Shown here: positions 24,769 through 32,766 of the stretch, piece by piece
Layout: each line of letters begins with the position of its first letter
Position numbering within the stretch: position 1 is the stretch's first letter
Made by a program: the position numbers and the translations under genes
Notes under the pieces: generated by a model
Told to the model about the DNA's origin: nothing
Seen by the model: only the letters and a program-made list of their open reading frames with translations
Database searches by the model: none
Source of the DNA: Paraburkholderia heleia NBRC 101817
GTDB lineage: Bacteria; Pseudomonadota; Gammaproteobacteria; Burkholderiales; Burkholderiaceae
NCBI RefSeq assembly: GCF_000739775.1
Contig: NZ_BBJH01000050.1
Location: forward strand, 1-52,400
DNA: 52,400 nt
Reading direction: 5' to 3'

Positions 24769-26391
24769 TTAGCTGACGACGATCTCGACCAGCCGTGGCT
24801 CGCTCGACGCCAACGCTTGCTCGAGCGCGGCTTTCAGATGACCCGCATCTGAAACCCGAACGCCCTCGCACCCCATCCCCGTGGCCAAGGCGACGAAGTC
24901 CAGTCCGGACAGATCGGTGCCTTGCACGGGATCGGTCGGCGCGAAGCCGAAGACGGGTGCGAACTCCTGCAAGGCGGCGTAGCGCGCGTTGTTCAGAATG
25001 ACGAAGGTAATCGGCAAATGAAGCTGCACGGCGCTCCAGATGGCCTGAGGCGAGTACATGCTCGACCCGTCCCCGATCAGGGCGATCACGCGATTTCCCG
25101 GCTTCGCCAGGGCCACGCCGACGGCAGCCGGCATGCCGTAACCGAGTCCCCCACTGGCCATCGTGAAGAACGTATGCGCACGGGTGAAAGGCAGATAGCG
25201 CTGCATGACCGGCCGCGCGCTCGGTGCCTCCTCGACCACCACATCATTTGCCTCGCGCACTTCGGCCAGCGTTTGCAGCGCGAAAGCCGTCGAGATGACC
25301 TCGGCGGCCTGTGCCCGCTCCGCGGCGCGACGTGGTGCCGGGTGCTCACGCGAGGTCGGCACCGACGCGTCGATCAAGTCGCGCAGCCCGAGCTTGAGGT
25401 TGGCCACGATCGATGTCCCGACGGGCGTCCACGCTGCCGTCGCGGGATCGTCGATGATCTGGAACAGTGTCGCCCCCGCGGGGATATGGGGACCACTGCC
25501 CTCCACGTGATACGAGAAGGCCGGCGCGCCAAGCACGAGGATCAGGTCGTGCCCTTCGAGAAGGCTCACGATCTTTTCACGCATAGCGGGCAGAAAGCCG
25601 GCGAACAAACGATGATCTTCGGGAAAGCTGCACCGCGAGGACATCGGCGCGACGTACACGCTGGCGCCTTGCTGCTCGGCGAGCTGAACCACCTCGTCCC
25701 AGGCACCCGCACGATCGACCTCCGCACCGACGACGAACGCGGGATTGCGGCAGCCGGAGAGCGCCGCGCCGACGAGCGAAACCAGCGCGGGTTCCGGGCG
25801 TGCGCGCGTGCTCACCTGCGTCGACGCGACCATTTCCGCGGGCTGATCCCAATCATCGACTGGAATCGACACGAAAACGGGCCCCTTCGGCTCCTGCATG
25901 GCGATGTGGTAGGCGCGGGCGATTGCGAGCGGCACGTCGGCGGCGCGGGCCGGTTCGATACTCCATTTGACGTACGGCCTGGGCAGCTCGGTGGCCTGCG
26001 AGGCGGCGAGGAACGGATCGAACGGCAGAATCGAACGAGCCTGCTGCCCAGCCGTCACGATTAGGGGAGTACGGTTCCTGTAAGCGGTAAAGATGTTCCC
26101 CATGGCATTGCCGACGCCCGCCGCCGAGTGCAGATTGACCAGCGCGGCATTGCCGGTCGCTTGCGCGTAGCCGTCCGCCATGCCCACGACGACAGCCTCC
26201 TGGAGGCCGAGCACATAGCGGAAGTCTTCTGGGAAGTCGCGAAACATCGGCAGCTCGGTCGACCCGGGATTGGCGAAAACGGACGTGATGCCGAGTCGCC
26301 TCAACAAATCGATCACGGCGTGTCGAACCGTGATCGTCGCTGCGCCATGGCGGCCAACGGCCTGTGTGCTGTGCTCCATGTACATGTCCAA
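24769..26391 (-). CDS. mdlC: Benzoylformate decarboxylase (ThDP-dependent)
   Basis: 540 residues. ThDP enzyme with the catalytic residues of the Pseudomonas putida enzyme at a constant offset of 18: Ser44 (ANPGSTELP, S26 there), Glu65 (LGLQEAV, E47) and His88 (NLHSAAGVGNAMG, H70). A second active-site His is present in FSYHVEG (His295, compare H281). The cofactor motif is GDGSSMYSPQAIWSAV...NNARYAALQEF. It removes CO2 from benzoylformate to give benzaldehyde. It is the first gene of the minus-strand mandelate-type operon, divergent from a LysR gene. The first 18 residues are an N-terminal extension. Confidence 0.88.
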   Translation of the reverse strand: MDMYMEHSTQAVGRHGAATITVRHAVIDLLRRLGITSVFANPGSTELPMFRDFPEDFRYVLGLQEAVVVGMADGYAQATGNAALVNLHSAAGVGNAMGNIFTAYRNRTPLIVTAGQQARSILPFDPFLAASQATELPRPYVKWSIEPARAADVPLAIARAYHIAMQEPKGPVFVSIPVDDWDQPAEMVASTQVSTRARPEPALVSLVGAALSGCRNPAFVVGAEVDRAGAWDEVVQLAEQQGASVYVAPMSSRCSFPEDHRLFAGFLPAMREKIVSLLEGHDLILVLGAPAFSYHVEGSGPHIPAGATLFQIIDDPATAAWTPVGTSIVANLKLGLRDLIDASVPTSREHPAPRRAAERAQAAEVISTAFALQTLAEVREANDVVVEEAPSARPVMQRYLPFTRAHTFFTMASGGLGYGMPAAVGVALAKPGNRVIALIGDGSSMYSPQAIWSAVQLHLPITFVILNNARYAALQEFAPVFGFAPTDPVQGTDLSGLDFVALATGMGCEGVRVSDAGHLKAALEQALASSEPRLVEIVVS

Positions 26392-26677
26392 ATACGTCGA
26401 CCTTCGTTAGCCGACCGTGATTGCGATGGAGCGGAGTATGGGAGCTGGACTGTTGTTTGAAAATTGCCAAATCAGTCAAGACCCATTACATTTGGGCATG
26501 AGTTGCTGGAGATCGAACCGTGCCTCGACCACGGCTCGCCTTATCCGACGCGTATTCCCGGTCGCTCGCATCCTGTCGCCCGCCGGAGCGACTCAGGGAA
26601 AATACCGACGCCATACATGGAAGTCATCTGTGCAACGCTTGCACCAAGAGCCCCTTTTTTGTGCCCCCATTGCCGTT

Positions 26678-27595
26678 ATGAGCTTCAGCCTTCAACAGTT
26701 GCACATGTTCACAACCATCGTCGATTGCGGCAGTCTGGGACGTGCAGCAAGCACACTCGGATTAACGCAACCGGCACTGAGCCGCGCCATCAAACGACTT
26801 GAATCGACTGTCGGCTCACCCTTGTTCGAACGTCATGCCAGGGGTATGCAACTGACGGCGATAGGCGAGGCGCTGCTGCCGCATGCAATGTCGCTTCAGC
26901 GAAACGCCGAAAATGCACAAGAAGAACTCGATGCAATGCGCGGACTCAAAAAAGGAGTGATCAAAGTGGGGGCAGTAGCCAGCATTGCGACTCTCGTGCT
27001 GCCGGTCGCGTTGGGTAATGTTTTGAAGAAATGGCCAAACCTTCGCGTCGAGGCGCACGAAGGCGTTTGGGATAGGCTTGCGGAAGGCCTTTTAACACAC
27101 GAGATCGACATCGCACTCGCAACATCAGACGTTCAAACCGACGAAATTTCAGCCATCGCCGACTGCCGCTGGACCGATTACAGCCACGTCATCGCCTCCG
27201 CGAACCATCCCCTGCGACGCAAGCGCCAGCTTCGTCTCGAAGACACGCTGTCGCAGCAATGGACCCTGACACCAGAGGGGACCGGTCCATACGCACACAT
27301 GAAATCGACGTTCGCGACAGCAGGAGTCCCCTTCCCCGAAATTGCGGTGCAAACGCGCTCCGTGACGCTCATCAAGAGCCTCGTGGCACGTTCAGGGTTC
27401 ATCACCTGGATGTCAGAACCAATGTACGACATGGAGAAGGCGGCGGGCATTCTTGATCGGCTGAAAATCGACGGACTAGAGGCCCCGCGGACACTCACTG
27501 CGTTCAGGCGTCGCGACGGAATTCTACCCGCCCCCGCAGCAAAACTGCTGGACGAATTGCGGCATCTTACGAGCGGCACAGCCGATCAAGCATAG
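26678..27595 (+). CDS. LysR-family regulator divergent from the mandelate-type operon
   Basis: 305 residues from the ATG at 26678 (MSFSLQQLHMFTTIVDCGSL); the frame is open upstream, but that part is not family-like. HTH: GRAASTLGLTQPALSRAIKR, LESTVGSPLFERHARG. The effector domain starts GVIKVGAVASIATLVLPVAL and resembles GbpR/CbbR-like aromatic regulators. The 286-bp spacer to the divergent decarboxylase must hold the shared promoter; I found no clear palindrome there. It likely activates the operon with a pathway acid as inducer. Confidence 0.87.
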   Translation: MSFSLQQLHMFTTIVDCGSLGRAASTLGLTQPALSRAIKRLESTVGSPLFERHARGMQLTAIGEALLPHAMSLQRNAENAQEELDAMRGLKKGVIKVGAVASIATLVLPVALGNVLKKWPNLRVEAHEGVWDRLAEGLLTHEIDIALATSDVQTDEISAIADCRWTDYSHVIASANHPLRRKRQLRLEDTLSQQWTLTPEGTGPYAHMKSTFATAGVPFPEIAVQTRSVTLIKSLVARSGFITWMSEPMYDMEKAAGILDRLKIDGLEAPRTLTAFRRRDGILPAPAAKLLDELRHLTSGTADQA

Positions 27596-27704
27596 CGTCC
27601 GGAGCACGCGTTCATTGACAACGAGACCTGACATTCGTGGCCATCGATGTGCGAACGTCAGGAAACCGACTTTAAGCTGCCTCACTGCCGTTGACACCTG
27701 AACG

Positions 27705-28082
27705 TCAACTATGGCCGAATTTTGCAAGTAGCTCGTCCGTCAGGTTCCGGATGCATAGCCGCCAATCCAATGGCACATCTTCCGAAATCCTGAACGGCAG
27801 GTTGTGGCCGGGTGCATCCTGATGCAATTCGCATACGCTGCCCGGGCCTCGTAATGCCGCGATCGGCGGCACGAGACCCAATTCGGTCGCACGGATTCAT
27901 CGTGCTAAACGTCCGCTTTCGATTACATTCGGCCAAAGCTCCTGAGCCGATGCAAATAGGATGGTCATCACCAATCCGACCGGCCATGGCGCTACGCCAA
28001 CCGATGACTTTGCAACCTTTGCCTGGTCCTCCGGAGCAAAAGCAAGTCTTCGGCAACGAGCGCTGCCAATGACTATTAGCAA
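27705..28082 (-). pseudogene. Unidentified decayed reading frame with one internal stop
   Basis: The minus frame from 28082 reads through EDQAKVAKSSVGVAPWPVGL to SAQELWPNVIESGRLAR, meets TGA at about 27897-27899, then continues in the same frame ATELGLVPPIAALRGPGS, HNLPFRISEDVPLDWRLC, IRNLTDELLAKFG to a stop at 27705-27707. Composition and continuity look coding, but I do not recognise a family. It fills most of the 566-bp gap between the LysR and SDR genes; the rest shows nothing. Confidence 0.35.
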
Positions 28083-28161
28083 AGAGTCACCGTTGCAACT
28101 ATCCGCATCTCGAACCGAGCGATGAAAGGCTCAAACCTCATTGCTTGATGGCGATACCGAA

Positions 28162-28905
28162 TCACAGTAATTGAGCGGTAGGACGTACGACGATTTCGTT
28201 GATGTCGACTTCAATCGGTTGCTCGATGGCGAAGGTAATGGCGCGTGCCACGGCAGTTGGAGAAATCGCTTTTGTGTAGATTTCCAGAATACGCGCGCTG
28301 TCGGTGCCGGTGGTTTTGTTCTGAATACCACTGTCCACCGCACCGGGCGTGATCGAGGTCACACGGATCGAATGGCTGGCCATCTCGGCGCGCAGGCCTT
28401 CCGAGAGCGCCCGAATCGCAAACTTGGATGCGGAATGCACGGCGCCACCCGGTGAGAACACCTTTAGTCCATGCACCGAGCCCAGGTTGATCACATGGCC
28501 AAAGCCTTGCCGCAAGAACACCGGCAGCGCAGCGGCGATCCCCCATAGGGTCCCCTTCAAGTTCAGATCGATCGTGGTTTCCCATTCCTCCGTGTTCACC
28601 TCGGCCATCGGACGGATCAACATGACACCCGCGCTGTTGATCAACACGTCGAGCTTCCCAAAATCAGCGACGATGGTACTCACGACCAGCTCCATGTCTT
28701 TCTTTCGGGTGACGTCGACGTTGTATCGCTTGGCTTCGCCGCCCTCGGCACGAATGTGTTGGACCAACAAATCCGCTTTGATTTGATCTATGTCCGCAAC
28801 CGCGACGATCGCGCCGTCCGCGGCTAATGCTTTCGCCGCGGCCGAGCCTATCCCGCCCGCACCTCCTGCGATTAGAACGACCTTTCCTTTGATCCCTTCA
28901 CGCAT
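28162..28905 (-). CDS. Short-chain dehydrogenase/reductase with His in place of the catalytic Tyr
   Basis: 247 residues from the ATG at 28905, preceded by AAAGGA; a GTG 15 bases earlier is an alternative. Classical SDR: VVLIAGGAGGIGSAAAKALA (TGxxxGxG-type motif with Ala for Thr), DVLINSAGVM (NAG) and catalytic-region INLGSVHGLKVFSPGGAVHS then ASKFAIRALSEGLRAEMA. The active-site YxxxK reads HxxxK: codon CAT where TAT/TAC is expected. Ser and Lys are kept. Activity as a normal dehydrogenase is doubtful. It is divergent from a LysR gene 148 bp away. Confidence 0.82.
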   Translation of the reverse strand: MREGIKGKVVLIAGGAGGIGSAAAKALAADGAIVAVADIDQIKADLLVQHIRAEGGEAKRYNVDVTRKKDMELVVSTIVADFGKLDVLINSAGVMLIRPMAEVNTEEWETTIDLNLKGTLWGIAAALPVFLRQGFGHVINLGSVHGLKVFSPGGAVHSASKFAIRALSEGLRAEMASHSIRVTSITPGAVDSGIQNKTTGTDSARILEIYTKAISPTAVARAITFAIEQPIEVDINEIVVRPTAQLL

Positions 28906-29053
28906 GACGTATCCTTTCACCTTTGAGGAGCTTTAAGCCGCTTTCGTTGAGCAAATGTCAAAGCTGCCGGCCGTGCATCGACGGACGCTTTTTTAAGCCA
29001 GGGGTTCATGCTAATCGGCATGTCGTCGTTGAACCATTCGCTAATATCCGACA

Positions 29054-29938
29054 ATGGCTGATCAAATTCGCACATCGTTCGATTGGGAAGACATCCGCAT
29101 TTTCGTGTCTCTGGCGCGTTATGGCAGCCTTTCAGCTGCGGCCAGGGCGCTATCGCTTTCGCACGCGACCATTTCTCGGCGCATTCAGACGCTCGAGAAA
29201 GCGCTAGGGGAGAAATTGGTGGAGCGTCGCCCCGATGGTTATGCGCTGACCACGGCTGGCGTGCGCGCGCTTGCGCCAGCCAGCGAGATGGAAGTGGCGG
29301 CCGCACGACTCGGACGCGGCGGTCAACCGCAGGAGCCGAGCGGGCTTGTGCGCGTCAATGCCCCGCCAAGTCTGGCGCAATGTTTTCTTGTCGAGAAACT
29401 GGCCGGTTTGACTGCAGCGTATCCGACATTGGATGTGGATCTTGCCACCGACTTTCGAGCGGTCAGCCTTGAGCGACGCGAAGCCGACGTTGCGCTGCGG
29501 TTCGGGCGGCCAACAGACGGTGAAGTCATCGCAAAGCGGGCGGCCACGCTAGGTTTTGGTTTTTATGCCTTGGACGAATGGCGGCGACGTTTGGCAGCCG
29601 GCGAAAGCCCGACCTTCGTCGGCTTCGACGATGCGAACGCTCACTTGCCGGAAGCCAGCTGGCTCCGCGAAACCTATCCACGCGCCCGCGTGGCGTTCAA
29701 AAGCAATAGTCAGGTGATGCAGGCGGCAGCGGCCCGTGCCGGCGCAGGCATCGCACTGTTGCCTCACTTTGTCGGGCGCGGTGAAGCAACCTTGGTGCAT
29801 TGCGAGATGAAGGAAGCGCCGCCATCCAGGGAACTTTGGCTATTGATTCGGCGCGATGGCGTCACCAACCTCGCAATCAAAACGGTGGTCGATTTCCTGA
29901 TGAACCTCCTTTCCAGCGAGCGTGCACTGATCGAATAG
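29054..29938 (+). CDS. LysR-family regulator, divergent from the SDR gene
   Basis: 294 residues. HTH: WEDIRIFVSLARYGSLSAAA, RALSLSHATISRRIQTLEKA, LGEKLVERRPDGYALT. The effector-domain start GLVRVNAPPSLAQCFLVEKL and the DADVALRFGRP-like segment (EADVALRFGRPTDGEVIAKR) place it in the CrgA/YhjC-like group of small LysR repressors. It probably controls the divergent SDR and perhaps the metallo-hydrolase following on the same strand after 177 bp. Confidence 0.88.
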   Translation: MADQIRTSFDWEDIRIFVSLARYGSLSAAARALSLSHATISRRIQTLEKALGEKLVERRPDGYALTTAGVRALAPASEMEVAAARLGRGGQPQEPSGLVRVNAPPSLAQCFLVEKLAGLTAAYPTLDVDLATDFRAVSLERREADVALRFGRPTDGEVIAKRAATLGFGFYALDEWRRRLAAGESPTFVGFDDANAHLPEASWLRETYPRARVAFKSNSQVMQAAAARAGAGIALLPHFVGRGEATLVHCEMKEAPPSRELWLLIRRDGVTNLAIKTVVDFLMNLLSSERALIE

Positions 29939-30115
29939 GTCTTGCTGCGCCACCGCACGCATTTCCGTTGCCTGCAGCTCTTTCACGCGCATGCCAGTTC
30001 TGTCCTGAATGTACCTGTGCGAAATCGAGCATCCGCTGAACAAATGTGGGGAATGCCGCGCGGAAACCCAGGCCGCCATAATCGCCGCATTCCCACTTCG
30101 ACATTGGACGCTGTG

Positions 30116-30895
30116 ATGACTGGTGCAACTATTACGCTGATTGGCGGACCGACCGTTTTGATAGAGGTAGGTGGCTTTCGGCTTTTAACCGATCCGACCT
30201 TTGATCCGCCAGGTACTTACCAGCCATATCCTGGCAAGCCCGTGACGTTTCATAAAACCACCGGTCCCGCGCTCACGATCGGGGAAATCGGTCCATTGGA
30301 CGCCGTATTGCTAAGCCACGACCATCACTTCGATAACCTTGACACAACGGGGCGCTCGATATTGCCGGCAGTGAAATCAACCTATACGACGCTCTCCGGG
30401 CAGGCCCGCTTGGGCGGTAATGCCTTCGGCCTGACACCCTTCGAAACAAAAACGTTGGAAGGTCCAGGCTCTGGGCGTTTGCTGATTACCGGCACGCCTG
30501 CGCGACATGGCCCAGTGGGAATCGAGCCGTATTCGGGCGACGTCATCGGTTTTCTGCTGGGAGAAGAAGAAGAGGGCGACGCGGTCTATGTGACCGGCGA
30601 CACAGTTTGGTATGAGGGCACTGCCGAGATCGCCCGTCGGTATTCTCCAAAGGTGGTGATCGTCTTCGCCGGCGCGGCCGAGCCGCGCGGGCGCTTCCAG
30701 ATGACGATGGACAGCAACGACGCACTGGCTGCCGCCCATGCATTCCCCAATGCGAAGATCCTGGCGGTGCACAACGAAGGCTGGAAGCACAACACGGAAA
30801 GCGCTGACGAGCTGGCTTCGGCATTTACCGCGCTTGGCGTCGGCGATCGCTTGTTGCGCCTGCTGCGCGGCGAGCCATTGAAGATCGAGTGGTGA
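30116..30895 (+). CDS. Metallo-beta-lactamase-fold hydrolase (UlaG-like)
   Basis: 259 residues from the ATG at 30116; the frame is open upstream but unlike the family. It begins ITLIGGPTVLIEVGGFRLLT, DPTFDPPG. The zinc-binding motif is LLSHDHHFDNLD (HxHxxDN), with further ligands in ARHGP, VTGDTVWY (Asp) and LAVHNEGWKH (His). It is related to L-ascorbate-6-phosphate lactonase UlaG and other cytoplasmic lactonases. The substrate is unknown; the preceding LysR and SDR suggest a small detoxification or lactone-handling unit. Confidence 0.85.
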   Translation: MTGATITLIGGPTVLIEVGGFRLLTDPTFDPPGTYQPYPGKPVTFHKTTGPALTIGEIGPLDAVLLSHDHHFDNLDTTGRSILPAVKSTYTTLSGQARLGGNAFGLTPFETKTLEGPGSGRLLITGTPARHGPVGIEPYSGDVIGFLLGEEEEGDAVYVTGDTVWYEGTAEIARRYSPKVVIVFAGAAEPRGRFQMTMDSNDALAAAHAFPNAKILAVHNEGWKHNTESADELASAFTALGVGDRLLRLLRGEPLKIEW

Positions 30896-30977
30896 GTAGT
30901 ATCCCGGCGAATTGCGTTGAACATCTATGACGGTCCGCCGAGCGGAGCAGACGTTCAATTGTTTTTTTAATTCGATG

Positions 30978-31055
30978 TCGAACGGCCGAAGATGGCCGCA
31001 CTGCGTCCCAAGACTGAGCGCGACGATCGCCCCGGCGCGCTTCATGCAGCATAAG
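30978..31055 (+). repeat. Dispersed intergenic repeat, copy 2
   Basis: Begins TCGAACGGCCG, continues with TGGCCGCACTGCG, GAGCGCGACGATCG and ends ATGCAGCATAAGT. Block order and spacing match the copy at 36160, which is the clearest relative. Confidence 0.45.
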
Positions 31056-31070
31056 TGATCTTACCCACGT

Positions 31071-31478
31071 TCAGGTGAGCGCAGAACGAGACCGTAGACG
31101 CCACGCATACGCACATACGAAAAGGTCAATTGCCAGCCCTAGTGCAGGGACGTGGTTGCCGGGTCCCGAAACCGTGTTCTCCTGATGCTGTATTCTCATC
31201 TGAAGGATGATGCAGCCGAACGCTCCAACAAACAAAGGAAACGCAATACGCCGTAGTTAAAACAACGTGACCGCACCACCCAGCTGCAATGCAAACGTCA
31301 GCCCGAGGAGTGTCCAGGCCAGCGTTGTCATCGACTCGACGGCCATCCGTGCTTTCGCAGAAAACGGCGCCGAGTGCCAAACGACGAGCAGTCCGCCGGC
31401 GGCAGGGACAATAGTCACCAGATAGTAAAGAAAGACAACCCAGACAAGAATTGGCCGTTTCGGTTTTTTTGTATTCAT
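31071..31478 (-). pseudogene. Small membrane protein gene interrupted by a stop codon
   Basis: Begins at ATG 31478 with MNTKKPKRPILVWVVFLYYL and TIVPAAGGLLVVWHSAPFSA, then WTLLGLTFALQLGGAVTLF, stop TAA at 31257-31259, and continues in the same frame LRRIAFPLFVGAFGCIILQM to VPALGLAIDLFVCAYAWRLR and a TGA at 31071-31073. The combined product would be about 135 residues with four hydrophobic segments. A TTA or similar codon changed to TAA would explain the break. The part before the stop (73 residues, two helices) could still be made. No family recognised. Confidence 0.6.
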
Positions 31479-31856
31479 GCTTGTCTCGGAAGATTGGTCG
31501 CTTCGACTGTCCTCTCGGCGGCGATACGCGACCCATCTCGCTTCGAAGAATGCTGGGTTAAGTGCTCGCCGGTCCTCTTACTTCTCATCGAGGCTACCAA
31601 CTTTTGTCGACGATACACGGTGCGCTGCCAAACGTCTGGTTGTGGCCGACCAGAGCCCCATGACAGGGCGCGGCGATCGTTCTGGGCCGCGGCTCTCATG
31701 CAAAAAGCATAACCCGATCCGTTGCTGCCGGTCCCACGGTCGGCCAACAAGGGGCCGCTAACAGACGTTCGGTCATCCACGCCGACGTATCGAAGACAGC
31801 AGCTCGGCCGAAGCGGACCAGACTCGCCAGCCACAGGGTGTTGGTCCAGTAGCTCC
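31479..31856. other. Intergenic, holds a repeat copy but no gene
   Basis: About 380 bases between the start of the broken membrane-protein gene and the end of the IclR gene. Reading frames here are not protein-like. The centre (31630-31720) is a copy of the dispersed repeat. Confidence 0.5.
31630..31720 (+). repeat. Dispersed intergenic repeat, copy 3
   Basis: Contains TGGCCGACCAGAGCC, shared exactly with the copy at 36160, then GGGCGCGGCGATCGTTC and ATGCAAAAAGCATAA near the end, followed by CCGATCC where the other copies have TCGACCC or GCGACCC. Confidence 0.5.
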
Positions 31857-32642
31857 TCACCCCTTGCCGAGCGGCGGCCGACTGGGGAATCCCGCCATAT
31901 TGCTCAACTGGGCCAGTTCATTCGCGGCCTCGCGGAGCGGGACGGAGTACTCGTGGATCTTCTCGGCGGTCAACCTCACCCGTGGTCCGGCCAGACTGAT
32001 CACGCCGACGCAGCGCGAGCCACTTACCACAGGCACCGCCACCGCTGACATGCGCGGAGCAAACACCTCGTCGATCATCGCGTAGCCGCGCACGCGCGCA
32101 GCGTGCAGGAATCCCAGCAGCGCTTTAAGCGTCGTCGGCGCATTGGGCCCGAACTCATTCGGCTGTCCGAAACCCTGTTTCAAAACCAATGCGACCGCCT
32201 GTTCGTCGGTCATAGTCATGAGCCACGCGTGACCGGTCGACGTGCATGAAAGTCGTGCCGCGTGGCCCATGTCGGGATCGTAGCGAAAGCCAATGCGCTG
32301 TCCGTCCGCCTTACCCACCCAGATAATCGCTTCGCCGTCGACGAGCGACAGCCTTGCCAGTTCACCGGTTTGCGCGGCGACGCGCTCGATGATCGGTTGG
32401 GCGATATCCGCGATGCCCGTCAGGCTCAGGAATTCGAGTCCGTTCGACGTCATGCGCATTGTCAGAATGTAGCGGCTGTGATCAACCAACTGCCGGACAT
32501 ACCCGCTTTCGACGAGTTCGGCGAGCACACGGTGACACGTGCTGCGCGGCAGAGACAATGCCTCGGCAATGGCCACAAGGCCTGCGCCTTCGCCTTGCGA
32601 CGCCAGGAAATCCAGAATTCTCAGGCCATTTCTTAGCGACAT
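31857..32642 (-). CDS. IclR-family transcriptional regulator
   Basis: 261 residues. The N-terminal winged HTH GLRILDFLASQGEGAGLVAI, AEALSLPRSTCHRVLAELVE is followed by the IclR effector domain with ARLSCTSTGHAWLMTM (the STGxA-type loop), FAPRMSAVAVPVV and GVISLAGPRVRLT. The divergent MFS gene starts 124 bp away, and the spacer holds a perfect GTTCCG-n3-CGGAAC palindrome. It very probably controls the MFS-AroQ-like pair in response to a carboxylic acid. Confidence 0.9.
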   Translation of the reverse strand: MSLRNGLRILDFLASQGEGAGLVAIAEALSLPRSTCHRVLAELVESGYVRQLVDHSRYILTMRMTSNGLEFLSLTGIADIAQPIIERVAAQTGELARLSLVDGEAIIWVGKADGQRIGFRYDPDMGHAARLSCTSTGHAWLMTMTDEQAVALVLKQGFGQPNEFGPNAPTTLKALLGFLHAARVRGYAMIDEVFAPRMSAVAVPVVSGSRCVGVISLAGPRVRLTAEKIHEYSVPLREAANELAQLSNMAGFPSRPPLGKG

Positions 32643-32671
32643 CTCTCGCTTTTTTCACAATATAAAATGCG

Positions 32672-32686
32672 GTTCCGGTGCGGAAC
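32672..32686. promoter_or_regulatory. Probable IclR operator palindrome
   Basis: GTTCCG-GTG-CGGAAC: 6-bp perfect arms around 3 bases, the usual size and layout of IclR-family operators. It lies 30 bp before the iclR-type gene and 81 bp before the MFS gene, next to an AT-rich TATAAAAT stretch (32661-32668). Confidence 0.7.
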
Positions 32687-32766
32687 GGGCCGCTTTTGCA
32701 GCGCAAACAATAGCATCTGTTCGTCGCCAGAAACGAACTTTCAACATAAGGGAATCAGGAGACAAA

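Noticed and set aside
24922..26064. 380-codon plus-strand frame opposite benzoylformate decarboxylase
   Set aside because: Antisense shadow; the ThDP enzyme on the minus strand is complete with all catalytic residues.
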